From: JBBQRS01 sp038214535
GTDB taxonomy: Bacteria > Chloroflexota > Anaerolineae > CG2-30-64-16
Assembly: GCA_038214535.1 (NCBI GenBank)
Contig: JBBQRS010000179.1
Span: forward strand, 1-6,559
Reading direction: 5' to 3'
DNA length: 6,559 nucleotides
The position numbers were made by a program, and so were the translations under genes. This document shows, piece after piece, positions 1 through 5,963 of this stretch (positions are counted from its first letter, which is position 1; every line of letters begins with the position of its first letter). The notes below the pieces were generated by a model. The model was given only the letters and a program-made list of their open reading frames with translations. It was not told where the DNA came from and searched no databases.

Positions 1-21
1 CCCGGATACAAAAACCGCCCC

Positions 22-87
22 CCACTTGTTTGGCCGGGTTCCCGCGTTGGGCGCAACCAACGGCCGAACCCCGACACTACGAAGGGG
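22..87. repeat. Decayed copy of the palindromic repeat found intact at 3845-3910
   Basis: This is a degenerate inverted repeat in the 128 bases before the first gene. Its right half (59-86) begins AACGGC and ends CACTACGAAGGG. It aligns end to end with the right arm of the intact palindrome at 3884-3910, with the 6 first and 12 last bases identical and a diverged middle with one indel. Its left half (about 22-48) is more eroded. Total length (about 66 bp) and layout match the intact copy. Secondary structure partly survives: CGTTGG (45-50) pairs with CCAACG (57-62), and GGGTTC (36-41) pairs with GAACCC (66-71). The repeat family is inferred from internal comparison only. The rest of the leader (88-128) shows no convincing sigma-70 promoter to me. 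Confidence 0.6.
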
Positions 88-128
88 ATGTTGGATCACG
101 ACACATCAGATAGAAAGCGTTAAAACAG

Positions 129-1418
129 ATGAGTGACAGAACGCGTTACGTCCAGGTTGGGCTGGGCGGGCGCTCATATATGTATCATCAGGCCATGCTG
201 GATCGCTATGCGGATCGCGCGGAAATGCTCGGCGTGTGCGACTTGAACGAGGGACGCGTGCGGCGACGACTGGTCTGGGCCAACGAACAGGGCGACGAGA
301 CGCGCGGCTATCTGGCCGCCGATTTCGACAAGATGCTGACCGAATGTCGCCCCGGAACGGTGATCGTCACCACGATGGACTCGACCCACGACGAGTATAT
401 CTGCCGGGCGATGGAAGCAGGCTGCGATGTGATCACCGAGAAGCCGATGACCACCACGGCGGAGAAGTGCCGACGCATCCTCGAAACACAGCGCCGGACG
501 GGCCGCTCGCTGCGGGTGACCTTCAACTATCGGTACTCGCCGCCGCGCACGCAGGTCAAGTCGCTGCTAATGTCGGGCGTGATCGGCGAGGTGCTGTCGG
601 TGGATTTCCACTGGCTGCTCGACACACGCCACGGGGCCGACTATTTTCGGCGCTGGCATCGCAACCGCGAGAACTCCGGCAGCCTGCTCGTCCACAAGGC
701 CACGCATCACTTCGATCTCGTCAACTGGTGGCTGGACACGACGCCCGAAACGGTCTATGCGACTGGCCAACGGCGCTTCTACACCCCGGAACAGGGCGAC
801 GCATACGGGCTGTTCAATCGCGGGGAACGGTGTCTGAACTGTCCCGAAGCCGAAAATTGCAACTTCTATCTCGACCTCAGGGAGTATGACGATCTGCGCG
901 CGCTGTATCTCGAAAACGAGCAGTATGACGGCTATTTCCGTGATCGCTGCGTCTTCAGCGATCAGATCAACATCTGGGACTCGATGGGCGTCAACGTGCA
1001 GTATGCGAACGGGGCGAAGATGACCTACTCGCTCAACGCGTTCACGCCCTGGGAGGGCTACACCATCGCGTTCAACGGGTCGAAGGGCCGCCTCGAACAT
1101 CACTGCGAAGAGACGGTGTACATCAGCGGCGACGGCAGCGTGCCGGGCGCGTTGAAGGCGAAAGGCACGACGATCCACGTCTATCCACACTTTGCGCCGG
1201 CCTATGAGGTTCCGGTGTGGGAATCGGAGGGCGGGCACGGCGGCGGCGACGACCTGATGCTGGAAGACACTTTTAACCCCTCTGCAACGGCCGACCCCTA
1301 TGGCCGCGCCGCCGATCACCGGGCGGGCGCACAGTCCATCCTGACCGGCATCGCGGCGTATCAGTCCATTGATGCAGGGCTGCCGGTGAAGGTCGCAGAG
1401 TTGAACGCGGGCGTTTGA
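129..1418 (+). CDS. Gfo/Idh/MocA-family NAD(P)-dependent oxidoreductase with a four-Cys insertion
   Basis: This is a probable cytoplasmic dehydrogenase acting on a sugar, inositol or sugar-derived substrate. The 429-residue protein opens with a Rossmann fold: the first strand leads into GLGGRS (residues 11-16), and CDLN (37-40) puts an Asp at the end of the second strand, which suggests NAD. The family motif EKP is at 104-106, with Lys105 the expected cofactor/catalytic lysine. The second domain has HKATHHFD (189-196), where the active-site His/Asp of this family usually sit. A segment absent from short members carries CLNC and a further Cys (C235, C238, C244), and C274 follows in CVFSD; together they look like a metal-binding site. 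At 429 residues it is longer than the usual 330-390. The start is supported because the fold begins at once, but the only purine-rich site is a weak GAAAG 11 bases upstream. It heads a dehydrogenase-kinase gene set. No signal peptide is visible, and the substrate is unknown. Confidence 0.9.
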   Translation: MSDRTRYVQVGLGGRSYMYHQAMLDRYADRAEMLGVCDLNEGRVRRRLVWANEQGDETRGYLAADFDKMLTECRPGTVIVTTMDSTHDEYICRAMEAGCDVITEKPMTTTAEKCRRILETQRRTGRSLRVTFNYRYSPPRTQVKSLLMSGVIGEVLSVDFHWLLDTRHGADYFRRWHRNRENSGSLLVHKATHHFDLVNWWLDTTPETVYATGQRRFYTPEQGDAYGLFNRGERCLNCPEAENCNFYLDLREYDDLRALYLENEQYDGYFRDRCVFSDQINIWDSMGVNVQYANGAKMTYSLNAFTPWEGYTIAFNGSKGRLEHHCEETVYISGDGSVPGALKAKGTTIHVYPHFAPAYEVPVWESEGGHGGGDDLMLEDTFNPSATADPYGRAADHRAGAQSILTGIAAYQSIDAGLPVKVAELNAGV

Positions 1419-1432
1419 AAGTTTCGTATCCG

Positions 1433-1470
1433 CCCGCGGAGTTCGCATCTGAGGATGCCAACTCCGCGGG
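1433..1470 (+). other. Strong intercistronic hairpin between the oxidoreductase and the SDR
   Basis: CCCGCGGAGTT (1433-1443) pairs without mismatch with AACTCCGCGGG (1460-1470). Inside, after a single C/C mismatch, GCATC (1445-1449) pairs with GATGC (1454-1458) around a TGAG tetraloop. The result is a 16-bp interrupted stem within the 106-base gap between the two genes. No run of T follows (the next bases are AAGAGAGCGG), so it is not a standard intrinsic terminator. It may act as an mRNA stability or processing element that sets gene 1 expression apart from the downstream genes, or as a partial or Rho-assisted attenuator. The role is inference; the structure is plain in the sequence. Confidence 0.7.
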
Positions 1471-1509
1471 AAGAGAGCGGCCGCGATTATTTGATATCAC
1501 GTAGAAGGC

Positions 1510-1516
1510 AAGGAGG
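1510..1516 (+). promoter_or_regulatory. Ribosome binding site of the first SDR gene
   Basis: AAGGAGG lies 8 bases before the ATG at 1525. It is the best Shine-Dalgarno site in the window and fixes this start. Its strength contrasts with the weak site of the preceding gene, so the SDR and the coupled kinase may be translated more efficiently than the first gene. Confidence 0.85.
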
Positions 1517-1524
1517 AACAACGC

Positions 1525-2301
1525 ATGACAGGGGTGCTTTCACTTTTCGATCTCACGGGCAAGAAGGCTGTAGTCACGGGCGGCGGGCAGGGTTTGGGCA
1601 AGGGCATGGCGCTGGCCCTTGCGCAGGCCGGGGCAGACGTCGCCATCGTGGATATTCGCGCAGACACGGCGGAGCAGACGGCGTGCGAGATTCGCGACCT
1701 GGGGCGGGATAGCTTCGTCATCATCGCCGACATTTCCGATCCCGAGGCGGTGCAACGGATGGCGGTCGAGGCGCCGGAGCATTTCGGCGCAGTGCATATC
1801 CTGGTGAACAACGCGGGCATCAGCCGCCACGTCGCCAGCGAGAAGATGCCGCTCGGCGATTGGAACGTGGTGATGGATGTCAACATGACGGGCGTGTGGT
1901 TGTGCTGTCAGGCGTTCGCGCCCGCCATGATTGCCCAGGAATATGGCCGGATCATCAACGTTTCTTCGATGTCCGGGTTGATCGTCAATCGCGACGTGCC
2001 CCAGGCGCCCTATTACGCGTCAAAGGCGGGCGTGAACATGCTGACGAAGGCGCTGGCCGCGGAATGGGCGCCGCACCACATCACCGTGAACGCCATCGCG
2101 CCCGGTTACATGCGGACGCCGCTCAATGAACAGCCGCTCTCCGATCCGGTCCGTACGGCGGAGTGGACCGATACGATCCCGATGCACCGCATCGGCGACC
2201 CTGAAGATCTGGCGGGAGCGGTGGTCTTCCTCGCCTCTAATGCTGCAAACTATGTGACCGGACATGTGCTGGTTGTGGATGGAGGCTTCACGCTCTGGTG
2301 A
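1525..2301 (+). CDS. Short-chain dehydrogenase/reductase, classical NAD-type (sugar/polyol dehydrogenase-like)
   Basis: This 258-residue cytoplasmic SDR has the normal length for the classical subfamily and all key elements. The glycine-rich cofactor loop TGGGQGLG is at 18-25. Asp43 in IVDIR ends the second strand and favours NAD(H) over NADP(H). NNAG is at 95-98 and Asn120 is the catalytic-tetrad Asn. Ser147/Ser148 lie in INVSSMSG, and Tyr163/Lys167 form the YxxxK pair in YYASK. The C-terminal VDGGFTLW is typical. The SSMSG...PQAPYYASKAGV wording resembles polyol/sugar dehydrogenases of the arabinitol, threitol and gluconate-dehydrogenase-like group, by recollection only. Together with the kinase directly downstream, a polyol-to-ketose or related sugar oxidation is the likeliest role. 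The exact substrate is not determinable. The start is supported by the strong AAGGAGG upstream. Confidence 0.93.
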   Translation: MTGVLSLFDLTGKKAVVTGGGQGLGKGMALALAQAGADVAIVDIRADTAEQTACEIRDLGRDSFVIIADISDPEAVQRMAVEAPEHFGAVHILVNNAGISRHVASEKMPLGDWNVVMDVNMTGVWLCCQAFAPAMIAQEYGRIINVSSMSGLIVNRDVPQAPYYASKAGVNMLTKALAAEWAPHHITVNAIAPGYMRTPLNEQPLSDPVRTAEWTDTIPMHRIGDPEDLAGAVVFLASNAANYVTGHVLVVDGGFTLW

Positions 2302-3818
2302 ACGACGCGCCGCTCGTCATCGGCCTTGACGCCAGCACGACCGCGTGTAAAACGGTTGCCTACGAAGCCAACGGAAGAGTTGTCGCCGAAGGCCGGGAGG
2401 CGCTCACGTCGTACCAGCCGCAACCCGGCTGGTACGAGCAGCCCGCGGACGCATGGTGGGCAGCCGCTGCGTCGGCTCTCCGGCAGGCTGCGGCGCAGAT
2501 CGAGACTGCACGGCTGGCCGCGCTGTGCGTCAGCCACCAGCGCGAGAGCTTCGTCCCGCTGGACGCAGAATACCGGCCGCTTTGCAACGGCATCGTCTGG
2601 ATGGACGAGCGCAGTCGCGATCTGTTACCTGCGCTCGAAGCGCAACTTGGGCGAGAGGAATATCACCAACTCACAGGGCGACCGCTCACAGCGAACCTAA
2701 CATCCGGCAAGATCGCCTGGCTACGCCAGCATGAGCCGGAGATTTTCGCGCAAACCCGGTACTACGCGGACACCCACGCGTATCTGGCGCACCAACTGAC
2801 GGGGCATCTGCGTAGCGGATGGGGCAGCGCCGACCCGACCGGGCTGTTCGATACAAAGCAAACCTGTTGGGCCGCGCCGGTGCTGAATGCGCTCGGGCTG
2901 GAAGAACGGCAGTTGCCGGAATTGTATCCGCCGGGGACGATCATCGGCGAAGTCACCGCCGAGGCGGCGGCGCAAACAGGACTCCCCCGCGGGCTGCCCC
3001 TGGTGTGCGGGCTGGGCGACGGGCAGAGCGCGGGATTGGGCGCGAACATCACCGCGCCGGGTCCCGCGTACCTCAACCTGGGCACCGCGGTGGTATCGGG
3101 AACCTACTCGGATACCTACATCGCGGATCGTGCCTTCCGCACCACGTGCGGCGGCGTGGCAGGAAGTTATCTGCTGGAGACCGTGCTGCTGGGCGGCGCG
3201 TACACCGTATCGTGGTTCGAAGAGCGCATCGCGCCGTATACCGGCGGGGACACGAGTAACGGGTTGGTCGTCTATGAGGCGGCGGCGAGCGAGTTACCGC
3301 CGGGGGCCGAGGGGTTGATTCTGGTGCCCTACTGGAACAGCGTGATGAATCCCTACTGGGACGCGACCGCCGGCGGGATCATCATCGGGTGGCGCGGGCA
3401 TCACGACCGGAGGCATCTGTATCGCGCGATCCTGGAAGGCATTGCTTACGAGCTGCGACTGCACATCGAAGGTGTGGAAACAGCGACGAAACATCCCATC
3501 ACCGAGTCCAGGCTGATGGGCGGCGGCAGTCGCAGCGCGCTATGGCCGCAGATTATCGCCGACATCACCGGCAAGCCGGTGCGCATGGGCGCGAACGCGG
3601 AAGCGAGCGCGCTGGGAGCAGGGATTCTCGCCGCCGCGGGCGTGGGCATGTATCCGGACGTGCGGACGGCTGCCGCAGAGATGGTTCATGTAGATAGTAC
3701 GTGCATTTTGCCGAACGATGCGCGCCATGAGATTTACTCACGACTATACGAAGAGGTATATCTCTCACTCTACCCGGCGCTCCAACCGGCCCTGCAACGG
3801 CTGGCCGCGCTCACATAA
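2298..3818 (+). CDS. FGGY-family carbohydrate kinase (xylulokinase-like)
   Basis: This enzyme would phosphorylate a sugar or ketose with ATP in the cytoplasm. The 506 residues match the family length (about 480-520) and show both actin-like domains. The N-terminal phosphate loop is IGLDASTTACKT (8-19). SHQRES (79-84) and WMDERS (101-106) border the substrate pocket. GLGDGQSAGLG (238-248) holds Asp241, the expected catalytic base. LNLGTAVVSG (259-268) is the second phosphate motif, and GGGSRSALWPQIIADITGKPV (408-428) is the adenosine/FGGY signature 2 region. The QRES and WMDER segments recall glycerol kinase, whereas the rest reads like XylB-type kinases, so I leave the substrate open. The GTG start overlaps the SDR stop (GTGA), implying translational coupling. 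A GGAGG lies at 2281-2285, with a rather long 12-base spacer. A kinase directly after a sugar dehydrogenase suggests it phosphorylates the SDR product. Confidence 0.92.
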   Translation: MNDAPLVIGLDASTTACKTVAYEANGRVVAEGREALTSYQPQPGWYEQPADAWWAAAASALRQAAAQIETARLAALCVSHQRESFVPLDAEYRPLCNGIVWMDERSRDLLPALEAQLGREEYHQLTGRPLTANLTSGKIAWLRQHEPEIFAQTRYYADTHAYLAHQLTGHLRSGWGSADPTGLFDTKQTCWAAPVLNALGLEERQLPELYPPGTIIGEVTAEAAAQTGLPRGLPLVCGLGDGQSAGLGANITAPGPAYLNLGTAVVSGTYSDTYIADRAFRTTCGGVAGSYLLETVLLGGAYTVSWFEERIAPYTGGDTSNGLVVYEAAASELPPGAEGLILVPYWNSVMNPYWDATAGGIIIGWRGHHDRRHLYRAILEGIAYELRLHIEGVETATKHPITESRLMGGGSRSALWPQIIADITGKPVRMGANAEASALGAGILAAAGVGMYPDVRTAAAEMVHVDSTCILPNDARHEIYSRLYEEVYLSLYPALQPALQRLAALT

Positions 3819-3844
3819 AATCTACCCCAAACTGCGCATCATCC

Positions 3845-3910
3845 CCCTTCGTAGTGACGGCTTTAGCCGTTGTCGTGCTCCCGAACGGCTAAAGCCGTCA
3901 CTACGAAGGG
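3845..3910. repeat. 66-bp REP-like palindrome between convergent operons
   Basis: Two 27-bp arms (3845-3871 and 3884-3910) are exact reverse complements around a 12-base spacer. Each arm also contains its own small hairpin, ACGGC-TTTA-GCCGT (3857-3870) and ACGGC-TAAA-GCCGT (3885-3898), so a cruciform or cloverleaf is possible. A further outer pair, GCGCAT (3834-3839) with ATGCGC (3914-3919), extends the symmetry. It fills most of the 109-base gap between the kinase stop and the ATPase stop, the usual location of REP elements. As RNA it would form a long hairpin from either strand and could stop or protect both transcripts, but no T-run follows on either side. The arms resemble GTAGTGA...CTTTAG palindromes that I recall as dispersed in Chloroflexota and cyanobacteria, not verified here. 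Confidence 0.85.
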
Positions 3911-3927
3911 AATATGCGCCCGCGTGA

Positions 3928-5160
3928 CTACACGAGGCGCGAGCCGGTGCGACCGTCGAAGAAGTAAAGCGACGCCGCGGGGAAAGAAATGTGGATCGTC
4001 TCGCCGGAACGCCAGTTCGCGTCAATCGGCAGGGCGACACTCCAGACCACGCCCGCCGACAGCACGCGCAAATACTGCGTGCGGCGCGTGAAATCCGGCT
4101 CGATGGCCTCGATCTCCCCGGCTAACAGCAGCCCGTCCGCAGATAGCGTATCGTCAGACGCCATCTCCCCGGCTTCCGGACGAAAACCAACGATGACATT
4201 AGCGCCAGGGGCGACGCGTTCACGGATGCCCGGCGGCAGGAGCATCTCCGAACCGGCTACTGCTACCCCGCCGCCCTCCACCGCCACGCCGTCCAGCAGA
4301 TTCATCGGGCGCGTACCCAGGAACCCGGCAACAAAGGCGTTGAGCGGGTCTTCGCGCAGCATCTGATACGGCCCGGCCTGCTCGACCCGACCCTCGCGCA
4401 TCACGGCGATCTGGTCGCCCAGCGCGACCGCCTCCTCCTGATCGTGCGTTACGTAGATCGCGGTGATCCCAATACGCCGCAGCAGCCGCTTGATCTCGAC
4501 GCGGGTTTGGGCGCGCAGTTTCGCGTCGAGGTTGGAGAGCGGTTCGTCGAACAGGAAGAGCTGCGGCTTGCGCACCAGCGCCCGCGCAATCGCCAGCCGT
4601 TGCTGCTGCCCGCCCGACAGCGTACCCGGTTTGCGGGCTAATAATTGGTCGAACCCGATGCCCATGACCTCGGAGGTGAGACGGATGCGCTCGTCGGCCT
4701 CGGCGTCAGGCGCTTTCCGCACGCGGAAGGAGAAACGCAGGTTGCCTTCCCCTTCGAAGTGCGGATAAAGGGCGTAGTTCTGGAAGACCATCCCGATATA
4801 CCGGTCTTTGGGGGGCACGTCACGCATGTCGCGGTCGTCGTAGTAGACCTCGCCGGTATAACTCATCTCCAGACCACAGACTATGCGCAGCAAGGTGCTC
4901 TTGCCGCAACCCGACGGCCCCATCACGGCCATCGTCGTGGCATCCGGCACCGTCAGGTTCACGTTGTCCAGCGCGGGGATCTCACTGCTGCCACCCGAAC
5001 GCAGGTCGGCGTCTTGCCGGGCATGCGCGGCCGAGCGTTCGGCAAAGGCGCGGTCGGCCTGCGAACGGGCCGCGCCCAGGCCGCGATAACCCGACGACGG
5101 GGTTGCGCCCGACCCACCAGAGTAGCTCTTGCTCACGTTGACCAGCCGAATTTCCGCCAT
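3928..5160 (-). CDS. ABC transporter ATP-binding protein, MalK/UgpC/MsmX type
   Basis: This is the cytoplasmic ATPase subunit of an ABC importer, most likely for sugars. All motifs of an active ATPase are present in its 410 residues: A-loop Tyr13, Walker A GPSGCGKST (81-89), Q-loop Gln127 in VFQNYALYPHF, signature LSGGQQQR (181-188), Walker B LFLFDE (201-206, catalytic Glu206), D-loop SNLD and H-loop His239. FVAGFLGTRPMNLL (276-289) leads into a C-terminal TOBE-type regulatory domain, as in MalK and UgpC. Oddly, Walker A begins at residue 81 rather than about 36-40. The excess is a Gly/Ala/Arg/Ser-rich segment at about residues 18-58, between SGGS repeats. The gene starts 8 bases after the SDR stop, with AAGGA 5 bases before its ATG. 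No permease or binding protein is in the window, so its partners lie elsewhere. It is the last gene of the minus-strand group. Confidence 0.94.
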   Translation of the reverse strand: MAEIRLVNVSKSYSGGSGATPSSGYRGLGAARSQADRAFAERSAAHARQDADLRSGGSSEIPALDNVNLTVPDATTMAVMGPSGCGKSTLLRIVCGLEMSYTGEVYYDDRDMRDVPPKDRYIGMVFQNYALYPHFEGEGNLRFSFRVRKAPDAEADERIRLTSEVMGIGFDQLLARKPGTLSGGQQQRLAIARALVRKPQLFLFDEPLSNLDAKLRAQTRVEIKRLLRRIGITAIYVTHDQEEAVALGDQIAVMREGRVEQAGPYQMLREDPLNAFVAGFLGTRPMNLLDGVAVEGGGVAVAGSEMLLPPGIRERVAPGANVIVGFRPEAGEMASDDTLSADGLLLAGEIEAIEPDFTRRTQYLRVLSAGVVWSVALPIDANWRSGETIHISFPAASLYFFDGRTGSRLV

Positions 5161-5165
5161 TTAAA

Positions 5166-5170
5166 TCCTT
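5166..5170 (-). promoter_or_regulatory. Ribosome binding site of the ABC ATPase gene
   Basis: On the minus strand AAGGA lies 5 bases before the ATG at 5160 and overlaps the TAA stop of the upstream SDR. Ribosomes terminating on the SDR would be placed at the ATPase start, which supports both that start and co-transcription of the two genes. Confidence 0.7.
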
Positions 5171-5963
5171 ATATCATCAGGAAGCCGTTAGCCATCCACC
5201 CACCGTCAATGATGATCGACTGGCCGCACATGAAGTTCGCATCGTCGGACGCCAGAAAGACCGCCGCGCCCGTCACATCCTCGACCGTCCCGATGCGCCC
5301 GGCCGGCGTGCGTTTTTCGATGGCCGCCAGATCGAGTTGGCCGATCTCGATCTGGTGCAACACCATCTCGGTGGCGATGTAGCCGGGCGAGAGGACGTTG
5401 ACGTTGATGCCGTACTGCGCCCACTCCACACCCAACGCACGCGCCAGACCGATCAACCCTGTCTTGCTGGCCGCGTAGGCAGCCCGGAAAGGCGCGCCGC
5501 TGTGCGCCTGCATCGAACCCATCATGATGATCTTGCCATATCCGGCGGCGCGCATCGGCTCGAACACGCGCTGGCTGCACAGGAAGCTCGCCGTGAGGTT
5601 GGCCTCCAGCACGCGCTCCCAGTCGGCGCGTGGCAGGGTCTCGGAAGGCATCACCGCGCGCTGGCCCGCGGCGTTGAAAAGGATGTTCACCCGCCCGAAG
5701 CGTGCAAGGACGGCGCTCACCAGACGCTCGACGTCTTCTTCCGCGCCCACGTCGGCCACGACGGGCAGCGCGATCTGGTCCATGCCCGCGATCTCCGCGG
5801 CGACCTGCCCGATCTCACCCTCGCTGCGCGCGGCCAGCGCCACGGCTGCACCCTCGCGTGCATAGGCCAGCGCGATCGCTTTGCCAAGCCCGCGGCCTGC
5901 GCCGGTGACGATGGCAACCCGACCGGCAAGCCGGCCGGGTTGCGCGGCGATAGCCGCTACCAC
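5169..5963 (-). CDS. Short-chain dehydrogenase/reductase, NADP-type
   Basis: This 264-residue classical SDR is cytoplasmic, with the cofactor loop TGAGRGLG at 20-27. At the end of the second strand the sequence is AARSE with Arg46 and no Asp, which favours NADP(H). That is the opposite of the SDR at 1525-2301. The usual NNAG appears as NAAG (97-100), a tolerated variant that replaces the second Asn. Asn122, Ser150, Tyr163 and Lys167 (YAASK) complete the catalytic tetrad with the canonical 13-residue Ser-Tyr spacing. SPGYIATEM (192-200) and IIDGGW near the C-terminus are typical. The GTG start overlaps the aldo/keto reductase stop by 7 bases, and GAGG lies 7 bases upstream (5971-5974). No other start keeps the first strand complete. 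It resembles gluconate 5-dehydrogenase or 3-oxoacyl-ACP reductase-like SDRs in general form. Given its neighbours a sugar or sugar-acid reductase is more likely than a fatty-acid enzyme, but the substrate is unknown. Confidence 0.92.
   Translation of the reverse strand: MVAAIAAQPGRLAGRVAIVTGAGRGLGKAIALAYAREGAAVALAARSEGEIGQVAAEIAGMDQIALPVVADVGAEEDVERLVSAVLARFGRVNILFNAAGQRAVMPSETLPRADWERVLEANLTASFLCSQRVFEPMRAAGYGKIIMMGSMQAHSGAPFRAAYAASKTGLIGLARALGVEWAQYGINVNVLSPGYIATEMVLHQIEIGQLDLAAIEKRTPAGRIGTVEDVTGAAVFLASDDANFMCGQSIIIDGGWMANGFLMI

Noticed and set aside
88..128. Sigma-70 promoter for the plus-strand operon (TTGGAT at 91-96 with TAGAAA at 111-116)
   Set aside because: The spacing of 14 bases is too short and both boxes are poor matches, so it was not annotated.
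236..889. Plus-strand open frame overlapping the Gfo/Idh/MocA gene in another frame
   Set aside because: Arg/Gly/Pro-rich, low-information translation with no motif. It is explained by the GC-rich third positions of the real gene.
567..1448. Long minus-strand open frame (about 293 codons) opposite the Gfo/Idh/MocA gene
   Set aside because: The translation is Arg/Val/Ala-rich with no recognisable domain, and it lies antisense to a gene with clear family motifs. GC-rich codon usage commonly leaves such frames open.
3845..3910. Classical Rho-independent terminator
   Set aside because: The stem is strong, but neither side is followed by a T-run (AATATGCG on one strand, GGATGATGCG on the other). 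Annotated as a repeat, with termination only as a possibility.
4645..5382. Plus-strand open frame (about 245 codons) opposite the ATPase and SDR
   Set aside because: It spans two genes on the other strand that have complete catalytic motifs, and its own product shows no family resemblance.
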